Part shown: piece after piece, positions 22,963 through 30,625 of the stretch
How the letters are laid out: every line of letters starts with the position of its first letter
Numbering within the stretch: position 1 is the first letter of the stretch
Assembly: GCA_900547135.1 (NCBI GenBank)
Contig: URFJ01000008.1
Span: forward strand, 1-31,683
DNA length: 31,683 nt
Direction of reading: 5' to 3'
Source of the DNA: an uncultured Eubacteriales bacterium
Lineage (GTDB): Bacteria; Bacillota; Clostridia; Christensenellales; CAG-138
Notes under the pieces: model-generated
Database searches by the model: none
What the model was told of the DNA's origin: nothing
The model's input: the letters and a program-made list of their open reading frames with translations, nothing else
Translations under genes and position numbers: made by a program

Positions 22963-24045
22963 CTATTTTGCCTTTTTATAAAATGGAAGCTCGACGCGCT
23001 GCGCTTTTATACTGCGCCCGCGAACCACTATATCATATTCATCATATGCCGCGCCGCCAGCGCTGACAAGCGCCATGGCATAGTTGCCGCCCAGCGCCGG
23101 AGCTGGACTTCCCGACGTTACAAATCCAACGTTCCTGCCGTTAGCCAACACCTCGGCGTGCTCGCGGGCAATGCCCCTGCCGATGAGCTTAAGGCCGATT
23201 CTAACCCGCGTTACAGGGGCTTCGAGCGCTGCTTTACCGATAAAGCTTTCCTTATTAAGCTTAATAGCAAAGTTGAGGCCCGCTTCCATCGGCGTAATTT
23301 CGCTGCTCAGTTCATGGCCGTATAGAGGCATGGATGCTTCAAACCTCAGCGTATCGCGCGCGCCAAGGCCGCACGGAAGCAATCCAAATTCCCTGCCAGC
23401 GTCCATCAGCGCCGCGTGCAGCCGGGCGGCGTCCCAGGCCGCGCAGTATAATTCAACGCCGTTCTCCCCGGTATAGCCCGTTACCGACACAAGGCAGGGG
23501 ACACCGGCGACCTTCATGTTTTCAACAAAGGTATAGTTCTTTACCGGCAGATCACCCTCGTAGCCGGCGCGGTCCAGCACGTCCTTGAAAAGTGGCCCCT
23601 GTAGCGCAAGCTGCGCCCATGCCGCGGACTGGTTTTCAAGCGCTACATCCCCTGCCGCATGCTGCACGAACCAATCGTAGTCCTTATCCGTATTGCCCGC
23701 GTTTACCACCAGCAGGTACTTGTCATTATCAAGCATATATACCAGGATATCATCCACGGTGCCGCCGTTTTCGTAGCACACCGGCGAATAGCGCACGCGC
23801 CCAGGCTTCATATTGGAAATATCGTTTGTGACGAGGTTTTGTATATATGCGCGCGCGTTGCTTCCGGTAACCATCACTTCGCCCATATGGGACACGTCAA
23901 ACAATCCAACGCGCTCACGCACAGCCCTGTGTTCATCTATTATTGACGAATACTGAACGGGCAATGCCCATCCGCCAAAGTCCACCATCTTTCCGTTTAA
24001 CTCAACATGGGTGTCATATAGCGGAGTTTTCTTGAGATTGTCCAT
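22963..24045 (-). CDS. gcvT: Glycine cleavage system aminomethyltransferase
   Basis: GcvT transfers the methylene group from H-protein to tetrahydrofolate, giving 5,10-methylene-THF and ammonia. The 360-residue protein has TPLYDTHVELNGKMVDFGGW, FDVSHMGEV, the tetrahydrofolate-side LVTNDI, GYTGENGVEL and the C-terminal FVTSGSPAPALGGNYAMA motif. ATG 24045 is chosen over a GTG three codons earlier because AGGAG lies 8 bases before it. It is the first gene of the operon, with the promoter about 45 bases upstream. Its product methylene-THF is the substrate of ThyA, encoded at the right end of the window. Confidence 0.96.
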   Translation of the reverse strand: MDNLKKTPLYDTHVELNGKMVDFGGWALPVQYSSIIDEHRAVRERVGLFDVSHMGEVMVTGSNARAYIQNLVTNDISNMKPGRVRYSPVCYENGGTVDDILVYMLDNDKYLLVVNAGNTDKDYDWFVQHAAGDVALENQSAAWAQLALQGPLFKDVLDRAGYEGDLPVKNYTFVENMKVAGVPCLVSVTGYTGENGVELYCAAWDAARLHAALMDAGREFGLLPCGLGARDTLRFEASMPLYGHELSSEITPMEAGLNFAIKLNKESFIGKAALEAPVTRVRIGLKLIGRGIAREHAEVLANGRNVGFVTSGSPAPALGGNYAMALVSAGGAAYDEYDIVVRGRSIKAQRVELPFYKKAK

Positions 24046-24088
24046 AAAATGCACTCCTTAAACACATACTTTGTACTTAGCCGCTCAT

Positions 24089-24117
24089 ATTATATAACAA
24101 CGTTTTATGATTAACAA
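24089..24117 (-). promoter_or_regulatory. Promoter of the gcvT-gcvH-gcvPA-gcvPB operon
   Basis: On the minus strand TTGTTA (24112-24117) and a perfect TATAAT (24089-24094) are exactly 17 bases apart. Transcription would begin near 24082, leaving a leader of only about 37 bases, too short for a glycine riboswitch. Confidence 0.7.
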
Positions 24118-24468
24118 TTCCATTTTGAAATTTTGTGGGGCTCCCGCCCGCCATGCCTCCAGGCTGGAAATGGGACCCGCCGCCGCGCCCTCTGGTGGGT
24201 GCAGGTTGGGGAGCGCGGCGCTTAAATAAATTTACCATAAGATATATGATTTTTTACCGATCATATCCTATCCAAGTTATTAAAATCATAAGGGGGCTTG
24301 TTTTTCAAGCAAAAGAGGATAACTATGTGGATAACATGGATAAGTTTTGATGTTTCTATGCAGAAATCCACAAAATGTCAATAGGTTGCTCAAATATTTT
24401 AACACGAAAATTTGTTAAATCCAATTTGTGATTTTGTAAATCCGGCTTTGCGTCTTGAAGTATAACCC
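24118..24468. other. AT-rich spacer with an isolated DnaA-box-like site
   Basis: No gene is seen. A GC-rich stretch at about 24135-24225 precedes AT-rich sequence. TGTGGATAA at 24326-24334 is a perfect DnaA box (inverted TTATCCACA), with two poorer look-alikes nearby (CATGGATAA and AAATCCACA). Three sites in 50 bases are not enough to call an origin, and no dnaA or dnaN is nearby. Confidence 0.4.
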
Positions 24469-24480
24469 ATCAAAAGCCGG

Positions 24481-24598
24481 CGACATGCGCGGTGATTTTT
24501 GATACCTTGGGAACAAAACATGGTATGACAGTTGCTTGCAACCGAAGGCCGTGTTTTGTGGGTTAAACTCGCGTCGCGCTGATCAAGCGCGACGCGAA
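24481..24598 (+). repeat. Dispersed composite repeat, family C (copy C3)
   Basis: This 118-base unit runs from CGACATGCGCGGTGATTTTT to GCGCGACGCGAA and has one mismatch to the copy 305 bases downstream. It ends in a perfect 11-bp stem, CGCGTCGCGCT / AGCGCGACGCG around GATCA. Confidence 0.9.
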
Positions 24599-24609
24599 AT
24601 AGGCGATTT

Positions 24610-24668
24610 GCCTCCGGCGGCTTAGAACCTTTTTTGCAAAAAAGGTTCTAAGAACTCCAAAAAAGGCA
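24610..24668 (+). repeat. Dispersed hairpin repeat, family B (copy B3)
   Basis: It is almost identical to copy B1 at 3634, including the flanking GCCTCCGGCGGC and GAACTCCAAAAAAGGCA. Here it is sandwiched between the two family C copies. Confidence 0.85.
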
Positions 24669-24785
24669 GAGGGATAATATAAGCTTGAGAGCTTGAGTGG
24701 ATCGCCGCGGTTTTACAACCTATCTAAAATTAGTACAGACAACACAAGGCTTAGGCGTACCTAAATATAATCCATCAAAAATCAT

Positions 24786-24903
24786 CGACATGCGCGGTGA
24801 TTTTTGATACCTTGGGAACAAAACATGGTCTGACAGTTGCTTGCAACCGAAGGCCGTGTTTTGTGGGTTAAACTCGCGTCGCGCTGATCAAGCGCGACGC
24901 GAA
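24786..24903 (+). repeat. Dispersed composite repeat, family C (copy C4)
   Basis: This is the second copy of the 118-base unit; the only difference to C3 is A versus C in CATGGT(A/C)TGACAG. It is followed by module D (CGCTATAGGCGAT) and a family A remnant. Confidence 0.9.
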
Positions 24904-24965
24904 TCGCTATAGGCGATTTTACTAAAAGTCTTCTTTGTCGGGGTCTGGGGCAAAAGCCCCAAGCA
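24904..24965 (+). repeat. Module D plus family A remnant (copy A5)
   Basis: TCGCTATAGGCGATTTT, then one hairpin arm (AAAAGTCTTCTTT) and the GC-rich tail GGGGTCTGGGGCAAAAGCCCC. The other arm is missing, as in A1. Confidence 0.6.
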
Positions 24966-25007
24966 GAGCCGTTCTGTACAGCGCTAAGCTGATTGCCGCG
25001 ACGCGCA

Positions 25008-25037
25008 TTGCGCATGCATAGGCCCGCATGGTAAGAT
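25008..25037 (+). promoter_or_regulatory. Candidate promoter of cca
   Basis: TTGCGC (25008-25013) and TAAGAT (25032-25037) are 18 bases apart, with an extended TGG before the -10. Both boxes are imperfect. The start codon lies 60 bases downstream. Confidence 0.35.
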
Positions 25038-25096
25038 ACTATATATGCCGCCTGTACGGCGAAAACAAATTTTTGATATGGCATGGAGGTCGAACG

Positions 25097-26521
25097 ATGA
25101 GCCTTTTACTGCTGCAGCCGCTTGCGCGCCTGTTTGACAACGAGGGTTTCACGCTTTACGCCGTTGGCGGGATGGTAAGAAACCCGATGCTTGGGTTGCC
25201 CATAACCGACATGGACGTATGCAGCGCAATGACGCCCGACGGCGTGATAGCCCTGTGCGAAAAACACGGCCTTAAGCATCTGGAGCTAGGCGCTGCGTTT
25301 GGCATGATAGCAATACAAATAGACTGCGGCGGCGAAAAAAGGTATGTGGAGCACACAACGTTCAGAAGCGACGCCTACGACGGAAGCGGCGCGCACAGGC
25401 CCGCTTCGGTAAGGTTTTCAAACAGTATTGAAGCCGATGCGTTCAGGCGAGACTTTACTGTAAACGCAATGTACAGGGACATTTTAACGGGTGAGCTTAT
25501 TGACCCGACGGGTGGCGGGGAGGACTTAAAATGGCGCGTGCTTCGCGCCACATCCAAAGACCCCGCTATAATACTGCGCGACGACGGGCTTAGGATAATG
25601 CGGCTTGCGCGGTTTGCCGCGGAGCTTAACTTTACGCCCGAACCCGCCACCTTTGAGGCGGCAAAGGCATACGCTTATTTGCTCAAGGATATCTCAGGCG
25701 AGCGCATACAGGCCGAATTGAACAAGATACTCCTAAGTGACGTTAAATATCCCTCCATAAAGCGTATAAAAACGGCCCCATGGGACAACGCCCCGTTTTT
25801 AGGGCTTTCAATCCTGTCCGGGCTTCTAGCCTATAAATACTTCCTTCCGGAGCTGGAGCGATGTCGCGGGGTTGAGCAAAAGGCACAGTACCACGCCTTT
25901 GACGTTTTAGGGCACTCCTTGAGGGTTGCGGCGTGCATGCCCCCCGCGCTCCATATGCGGCTTGCGGGACTTCTCCATGACATTGGGAAGCCTGTGGCGC
26001 TTGAGCAAAGCGGCAGGATGTACGATCATGACAAGCTGGGCGTCGGGATTTCACGGGAAATATTGTACAAATTGCGCTATTCAAACGAAATACGCGATAA
26101 GGTACTGCCTCTTATAGGCATTCACATGTTCGACCTTGACAACAGGGCAAAGGATAGCACGCTGAGAAAGCGGTTTGCCCAATGGGGCGAGCGGCTTGCG
26201 CTGGAGCTTGCGGATATACGCGAGGCGGACGTGACCGGCTCGGGCGTAAGGCGCTCTCCGGTAGCCGAATCTGAGCGATGGCGAGCGCTCGTAAGCGCAA
26301 TGAAGCGCGAAAGCGCGCCGTTTTCTGAAAAGGAGCTTAAATGCACGGGCGCGGATATAATGCGCTGGCTCAATATCGGCCCATCGGGGCGCGTAGGCGA
26401 AATCAAGCGCGCGTTGCTCAGGCATTGCGCCGTAAAGCCCTCTGACAATACGCCCGAAAGACTTGAGCGCATGGCACGTGAGATCATGGAAGCTGAGAGG
26501 GTTCAAACGGTGCGGCGGTGA
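25097..26521 (+). CDS. cca: CCA-adding tRNA nucleotidyltransferase with HD domain
   Basis: This 474-residue enzyme adds or repairs the 3' CCA of tRNAs using CTP and ATP. The class II nucleotidyltransferase head has YAVGGMVRN followed by the catalytic DMD in PITDMDVCSAM (about 30-40). Further on are RRDFTVNAMYRD and the LRDDGLRIMRLARFAAEL template-helix motif (about 155-185). A C-terminal HD domain carries HSLRVAA and LLHDIGKP (about 290-315), a feature often tied to phosphohydrolase activity. ATG 25097 is preceded by GGAGG at 7 bases; the frame is open a further 23 codons upstream without a ribosome binding site. It stands alone between a repeat cluster and a convergent MFS gene. Confidence 0.94.
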   Translation: MSLLLLQPLARLFDNEGFTLYAVGGMVRNPMLGLPITDMDVCSAMTPDGVIALCEKHGLKHLELGAAFGMIAIQIDCGGEKRYVEHTTFRSDAYDGSGAHRPASVRFSNSIEADAFRRDFTVNAMYRDILTGELIDPTGGGEDLKWRVLRATSKDPAIILRDDGLRIMRLARFAAELNFTPEPATFEAAKAYAYLLKDISGERIQAELNKILLSDVKYPSIKRIKTAPWDNAPFLGLSILSGLLAYKYFLPELERCRGVEQKAQYHAFDVLGHSLRVAACMPPALHMRLAGLLHDIGKPVALEQSGRMYDHDKLGVGISREILYKLRYSNEIRDKVLPLIGIHMFDLDNRAKDSTLRKRFAQWGERLALELADIREADVTGSGVRRSPVAESERWRALVSAMKRESAPFSEKELKCTGADIMRWLNIGPSGRVGEIKRALLRHCAVKPSDNTPERLERMAREIMEAERVQTVRR

Positions 26522-26648
26522 ACACGTTAATGATTGAGCAGTCCCCATAGGACGGCCCATAGTCGGTGCAACTATGCCCTGCAATTTATAAGGTTAAAAT
26601 GCTGTTTAAGTATTACACTCCTCTCATCGACTTTTTTATACAACAAGG

Positions 26649-27863
26649 TCAGCGCCCGACCCTTGCGGCTATCAGCATGCTTACGGTTGTAATCAGTATG
26701 ATTGAGACGCCGGAGATGAGAAACCACAGCTCAACCCCTCCATACTCGGCGGCTGGCCCCGCCACCAGCAGGCCCAGAGGCATGGCCAGGGACATTAGGC
26801 TCCCTATAAGCGAAAAAGCGCGGCCTTGTTTTTCGGGCGGTATAGTCTGTTGCATATAGGCCATAAGCGGGATGTTGTATATATTACCCGAGCCGCCCAT
26901 AACGGCGCACAATGCGGCAAACACCCAAAACCAGCCCATCGACGCTGGAAGCAGCCCGCAAAGCAGGGAGGATATCCCCATAAGGAACAGCCCGAGATGC
27001 GCTGCTTTAAGTTTGTCCTTTATTTTACCCCTTGCGCCTACGATGGCGGCGGCCAGCATCATTCCGCCCGCATAGAGGGATTCTACAAGACCTCCGTGCC
27101 ATGCGGTGGCGGAGAAGTGGTCGCTGGACATCAGCGGGTACAGCGACGAAAGCAGGAGTATAAACAGCATGCAAGCTGTTGATGAAAACATTAGCGTGGA
27201 AAGCTTTTTGTCGATCAGTATTACCTCAATGCCGGACTTTAGCTCACTGAACAGGCGCTGCCTTTCCTGGTGCTGAGGTTTGGGGTCCGGGATTTTTACA
27301 AGTCCCGTGCAAACGCTGGCAATAACCGCACCGCCCACATCTATGAGCATGATAAAGGGCAGCGGAAGGGCCGCGTACAGCGCGGCGCCAAGGACGGGGC
27401 CAAGCATAAAAGCGCCGGATTGAAAAAACTGCGTCCAGCCATTGGCGCGGACCAGTTCCTGTTCGGGCACGATCATTGGAAGCGCGGCGGAGATGGCCGG
27501 CGTATGAAATACGTTGCCCACGGCCCTGAGTCCGAGAACAACGCAGGCCACCCAATGCGGAACATCTATGAATAAAAACAATAAAGCGAACACGGCGGCG
27601 CACAGACCAATGAACAGGTCTGCGCATATTATGATATTCTTGCGTTTGAGTCTGTCTATCCATACGCCGGCAAAGGGTCCGAGCAGGAGCTGAGGCAAAA
27701 ACGCCGCAAGTCCCGCAATGGAGAGCATCAGCGCGGAACCTGTGCTGTCGGCCAGCCACCAGATCAGCGTAAACTGAACCGCCGAACTGCCGATGAGGGA
27801 GAACGCCTGTCCAGACGCAAGCGTGAAAAAGCCGCGTTTCCAAGAGCTCTTTTTTAAATCCAT
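26649..27863 (-). CDS. Mef-like MFS drug efflux transporter
   Basis: This 404-residue protein has about 12 transmembrane helices and close resemblance to the Mef(A)/Mef(E) macrolide-efflux group. Shared features include WKR-F----GQA-SLI near the N-terminus, TGSA-MLS, FLP-----GP--GV--DR--RK, the FHTPA segment, VPE-EL, the AVIAS strand and the C-terminal GRAFSLIGSLMSLAMPLGL. It probably exports a hydrophobic drug by proton antiport; the substrate cannot be read from sequence. AAAGGA precedes the ATG. Upstream are a leader peptide, an attenuator hairpin and a perfect promoter (separate entries), which suggest drug-inducible expression. It is convergent with cca, 127 bases apart, without a clear terminator. 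Confidence 0.88.
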   Translation of the reverse strand: MDLKKSSWKRGFFTLASGQAFSLIGSSAVQFTLIWWLADSTGSALMLSIAGLAAFLPQLLLGPFAGVWIDRLKRKNIIICADLFIGLCAAVFALLFLFIDVPHWVACVVLGLRAVGNVFHTPAISAALPMIVPEQELVRANGWTQFFQSGAFMLGPVLGAALYAALPLPFIMLIDVGGAVIASVCTGLVKIPDPKPQHQERQRLFSELKSGIEVILIDKKLSTLMFSSTACMLFILLLSSLYPLMSSDHFSATAWHGGLVESLYAGGMMLAAAIVGARGKIKDKLKAAHLGLFLMGISSLLCGLLPASMGWFWVFAALCAVMGGSGNIYNIPLMAYMQQTIPPEKQGRAFSLIGSLMSLAMPLGLLVAGPAAEYGGVELWFLISGVSIILITTVSMLIAARVGR

Positions 27864-27884
27864 TATATTATCCTTTCAGGCACA

Positions 27885-27913
27885 CAAAAATAACAGCCCC
27901 GGCAGGCCGGAGC
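27885..27913 (-). terminator. Transcription attenuator before the Mef-like gene
   Basis: On the minus strand GCTCCGG and CCGGGGC (27896-27913, one T-G pair) form a 7-bp stem with a CCTG loop, followed by TGTTATTTTTG. It lies between the leader peptide and the transporter start. The segment CGGCCTG in the hairpin (27903-27909) is complementary to CAGGCCG inside the leader reading frame (27946-27952), which provides an alternative antiterminator pairing. Confidence 0.7.
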
Positions 27914-27935
27914 AGGCTACACTATCCTCTGTGCT

Positions 27936-27965
27936 TTACCAAATGCGGCCTGGGAGCGTATTCAT
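27936..27965 (-). CDS. Nine-residue leader peptide of the Mef-like gene
   Basis: The frame reads MNTLPGRIW followed by TAA. AGGAG lies 10 bases before the ATG, and the promoter lies just upstream. It is followed after about 20 bases by an intrinsic-terminator hairpin. Short translated leaders of this kind control erm, msr(D)/mef and other antibiotic resistance genes: a ribosome stalled by the drug changes RNA folding. The sequence does not contain a well-known stalling motif that I recognise; Pro-Gly and the terminal Trp-stop are possible stall points. Translation of the peptide is inferred, not shown. Confidence 0.6.
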   Translation of the reverse strand: MNTLPGRIW

Positions 27966-28002
27966 GAAGGCTATTCTCCTATTTTATTATAAATGCGATT
28001 AT

Positions 28003-28031
28003 ATTATAATCAATTCTTGTATGGATGTCAA
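28003..28031 (-). promoter_or_regulatory. Perfect-consensus sigma-A promoter of the Mef-like gene
   Basis: On the minus strand TTGACA (28026-28031) and TATAAT (28003-28008) match consensus at all twelve positions with a 17-base spacer. Transcription would start near 27996, about 30 bases before the leader peptide ATG. A second TATAAT at 27986-27991 with a poorer -35 would start inside the leader ribosome binding site and is less likely. Confidence 0.85.
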
Positions 28032-28355
28032 TAAAGCTGGGTATTATCCGCCGCGGGTTATAGAAACGAAGATAAAATTCTTACTCACGGCCGGCCTAAC
28101 CCGTCCGGGTTGTTTACAATCTAATATGAAAATATGGGTCGATAAGGCCATATTGAAGGGCTGTTGGGTGTATACGGCATTTGGATTACTGGAATATCCC
28201 TTTATAACCCGCAGCTTTCCGCGTCTGCGGCGGCTCCAAAAAGCGTTGGCAGTGAAGCGGAGGCGCATCGACCGCGTCTACATAGGCGCAGCCGAAGCAA
28301 GCGGGACTTCACATTTAGGAGAAGGGTAGCGGCAGGAGTGCGCTCTGACTTTAGT
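28032..28355. other. Intergenic stretch with no recognised gene
   Basis: Open frames cross this region but none shows protein-like composition or a ribosome binding site. No repeats of the A-D families are present. It separates the Mef-like promoter from the tRNA terminator. Confidence 0.4.
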
Positions 28356-28390
28356 AAAAAAATCGGGGCAAGCGATACCTCGCTTGCTCC
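28356..28390 (-). terminator. Intrinsic terminator of tRNA-Thr
   Basis: On the minus strand GGAGCAAGCG and CGCTTGCCCC pair with one mismatch around AGGTAT, followed by GATTTTTTTAC. It begins five bases after the tRNA 3' end. Confidence 0.85.
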
Positions 28391-28394
28391 GACG

Positions 28395-28470
28395 TGGAGC
28401 TGATGAGCAGATTCGAACTGCCTACCTCTTCATTACCAATGAAGTGCTCTACCTACTGAGCTACATCAGC
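28395..28470 (-). tRNA. tRNA-Thr(GGT)
   Basis: The 76-base cloverleaf starts GCTGATGTAGCTCAGT and pairs with CATCAGC at the other end of the acceptor stem. The D arm has AGCTCAGTAGGTAGAGC; the anticodon stem-loop CTTCA-TTGGTAA-TGAAG shows anticodon GGT, reading ACC/ACT threonine codons. The T arm contains GGCAGTTCGAATCTGCT. The 3' CCA is encoded (U discriminator followed by CCA). Confidence 0.95.
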
Positions 28471-28484
28471 GTTTACACCAAAAG

Positions 28485-28513
28485 ATTATAGCGTATGCGT
28501 ATGCTCGATGCAA
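28485..28513 (-). promoter_or_regulatory. Promoter of tRNA-Thr
   Basis: On the minus strand TTGCAT (28508-28513) and TATAAT (28485-28490) are 17 bases apart; the tRNA begins 14 bases after the -10 box. Confidence 0.75.
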
Positions 28514-28665
28514 GGGGTAATAAAAATATATATAAATTCGGCGCGTTTTGACATAATCCGCCTGTTTAGGGCGGATATGCACGCGATAAGCATAAAACGG
28601 GCTTTATACCATTAAGATATAAAAAGCCGCTCATATTCAGTAGGGACCCATTCCTTTGCCGAGGA

Positions 28666-28694
28666 TTGTTTTAAGCTCCCCAGCCTGATATACT
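28666..28694 (+). promoter_or_regulatory. Promoter of thyA-folA
   Basis: TTGTTT (28666-28671) and TATACT (28689-28694) are 17 bases apart with an extended TGA before the -10. The leader to thyA is short (about 25 bases). An unrelated perfect TTGACA near 28548 lacks a matching -10 at the right distance. Confidence 0.6.
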
Positions 28695-28724
28695 TGACCT
28701 GACAACATCCGGAGGTAATGCGCC

Positions 28725-29555
28725 ATGAGCTACGCGGACCAGGTTTTTATAGCCAACTGCAGGGATATACTGAAAAACGGATTTTGGGACACCGGACACG
28801 GCGTGCGTCCGCGCTGGGACGGCGGCGCGCCGGCGCATACCGTTAAGCGCTTTGGAATAGTAAACCGCTACGATTTGACCAAGGAGTTTCCCGCCCTCAC
28901 TCTCAGGCGGATACGCCTTAAATCGGCGGTGGACGAGCTGCTTTGGATATGGCAGAAAAAGTCCAACGACGTACGGGAACTCAACAGCGGCATCTGGGAC
29001 GCCTGGGCTGGCGCGGATCATACGATTGGCAAGGCTTACGGCTACCAGCTGGGTGTAAAGCATAAATACAGCGAGGGCATGTTCGACCAGGTAGACCGGG
29101 TGCTCTACGACCTGAAACACAACCCGCTGAGCCGAAGGATCATGACCAACATCTATAACCATCACGACTTGAGCGAAATGCGGCTTTACCCCTGCGCCTA
29201 CAGCCTGACGCTGAACGTTTCGGGAAACCGCCTCAACGCAATATTGAACCAGCGGTCCCAGGACATGCTTGTGGCGAATAACTGGAACGTTTGCCAGTAT
29301 TCGGTGCTGGTGCATATGTTTGCGCAGGTCAGCGGCCTGGAGGCGGGCGAGCTTGTGCACGTTATCGCGGACGCGCATATCTACGACCGCCACATCCCTA
29401 TTATTGAGGAGATGATCGCCCTAACCCCGCGGAGCGCGCCAATATTTGTCATGGATAAGGCCATAGACGATTTTTACGGGTTTACTGAGAAAAGCTTTTG
29501 CCTTAACAATTACCAGCCCCATCCCTTTAGGCATAAAATTCCGGTCGCGGTATAG
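28725..29555 (+). CDS. thyA: Thymidylate synthase
   Basis: ThyA methylates dUMP to dTMP with 5,10-methylene-THF, producing dihydrofolate. The 276-residue protein has the catalytic Cys in RLYPCAYSLTLNV (in place of the common LPPCH), the phosphate-binding LNQRSQDMLVANNWNV segment (QRSxD), and ADAHIYDRHI near the C-terminus. The LYPCAYS form with VANNWNV is a recognisable variant clade in Clostridia rather than a defect. GGAGG lies 9 bases before the ATG. It is followed after 33 bases by folA, which recycles the dihydrofolate, so the two form an operon. The C-terminus ends IPVAV, as normal. Confidence 0.95.
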   Translation: MSYADQVFIANCRDILKNGFWDTGHGVRPRWDGGAPAHTVKRFGIVNRYDLTKEFPALTLRRIRLKSAVDELLWIWQKKSNDVRELNSGIWDAWAGADHTIGKAYGYQLGVKHKYSEGMFDQVDRVLYDLKHNPLSRRIMTNIYNHHDLSEMRLYPCAYSLTLNVSGNRLNAILNQRSQDMLVANNWNVCQYSVLVHMFAQVSGLEAGELVHVIADAHIYDRHIPIIEEMIALTPRSAPIFVMDKAIDDFYGFTEKSFCLNNYQPHPFRHKIPVAV

Positions 29556-29588
29556 TTTTGAGATGAGTATGCGATTGAGGAGGGGATT

Positions 29589-30089
29589 ATGAACCTTATT
29601 GCGTCCGCAGACGATAACTGGGGAATAGGCAAAGGCAAAAACCTGCTGTGCCGGCTTAAGCCCGACATGATGCGCTTTAAAAGGCTTACCGAGGGCGGAG
29701 CGGTGATAATGGGCAGAAAGACGTTTATGACCCTGCCGAATCAAAAGCCCCTGGCAAACCGCGTTAACATCGTACTGTCGCGCGACAGCGGCCTTGTAAT
29801 AGAGGGCGCGACGGTCGTAAACACGGCCGGCCAACTCATGGAAGAGCTTGGCGGACTTTCATGGCTTAAACACTGGGTAATAGGCGGAGCGGAAGTATAT
29901 AGGCTTTTGATGCCCATGTGCGAGCGCGCCTATATCACGCGCATCCATGAAAGCTTTGAGGCCGACGCATATCTATGCGATTTTGACGCGCTGGGCTGGA
30001 GCGTAGCGGAACGATCGGACGTAATGGAATATGGCGGTCATAGATTTGAGTATATAACCTACGTCAATAACAACTTCAATCCGCTGTAA
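29589..30089 (+). CDS. folA: Dihydrofolate reductase
   Basis: This 166-residue enzyme reduces dihydrofolate to tetrahydrofolate with NADPH. It has the N-terminal LIASADDNWGIGKGKNLLCRL segment (Met20-loop region), the substrate-site Asp in KPDMMRFKRLT, the nucleotide-binding VIMGRKTFMTLP, and the C-terminal WVIGGAEVYRLLMPMCERAYITRIH motif. In most enzymes the LLCRL position reads LPW; here Cys-Arg replaces Pro-Trp. AGGAGG lies before the ATG. It is the second gene of the thyA-folA operon. A weak hairpin followed by CTTTTTTTA near 30150-30170 may end the transcript. Confidence 0.94.
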   Translation: MNLIASADDNWGIGKGKNLLCRLKPDMMRFKRLTEGGAVIMGRKTFMTLPNQKPLANRVNIVLSRDSGLVIEGATVVNTAGQLMEELGGLSWLKHWVIGGAEVYRLLMPMCERAYITRIHESFEADAYLCDFDALGWSVAERSDVMEYGGHRFEYITYVNNNFNPL

Positions 30090-30625
30090 TTACGTCAAGG
30101 AACGCTAACTTAGCCAACTGAGGGTATGGAAGGTTCTATTGACACTTGCCCGCCAGGCATGCTTTTTTTATTCAGGAATAGCTAAAGTTTTTGTTATAGT
30201 ATAATGGCGCACGGCCGCATTAAATATGGGCTTTCATAAATTTTCTCCGTTTTGCAACGTGCTTTTTGTAAAGTTGGGCGGCATTTGGGCGGACAAGCAT
30301 TTCTGTACCAGCAGGTAAACGGCTGAACCGTGCTCTTGAGACTTGTGATATAGAACCTTTCCTTTTTTGATTGCTACAATAGGGCAATAGGGCCTGCGCC
30401 CAATTTCCAGCGACCTAAATGTCAGTTAATCTATCAGCGTCCAGCGGACGCGCGGCCGACCTGCGGGCGCTAACGGGGGATTGAGGGCTGGTACTACAAC
30501 AAGCAAAGCGTAAGGGGGTGTGTACCGTTGTGCCCTGCTCTTGTATTGCATATATTTGCATCTGCGCATTTTGTAAATAAAGTGTACTGCGCCAAATACT
30601 CACAATATCACAAACCAGTTTGGAT
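30090..30625. other. Intergenic region without a supported gene
   Basis: It contains a possible weak terminator (TGCC/GGCA with a T7 run near 30151-30171), then AT-rich sequence, and at about 30420-30530 a GC-rich block with CAGCGTCCAGCGGACGCGCG. The GC-rich block has no ribosome binding site or long open frame in keeping with a gene. No known RNA was recognised. Confidence 0.4.

Noticed and set aside
24118..24468. Replication origin
   Set aside because: Only one perfect DnaA box, no dnaA/dnaN nearby and no unwinding-element repeats.
24481..24903. Possible CRISPR array
   Set aside because: Only two units of 118 bases with a non-unique spacer containing another repeat family; no regular short repeat-spacer pattern and no cas genes.
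27244..27843. 199-codon minus-strand frame within the Mef-like gene
   Set aside because: It is an out-of-frame reading of the conserved transporter with Arg/Gly-rich text and no ribosome binding site.
28164..28403. 79-codon plus-strand frame running into the tRNA terminator
   Set aside because: Arg/Ser-rich text with no ribosome binding site, overlapping the terminator and tRNA on the other strand.
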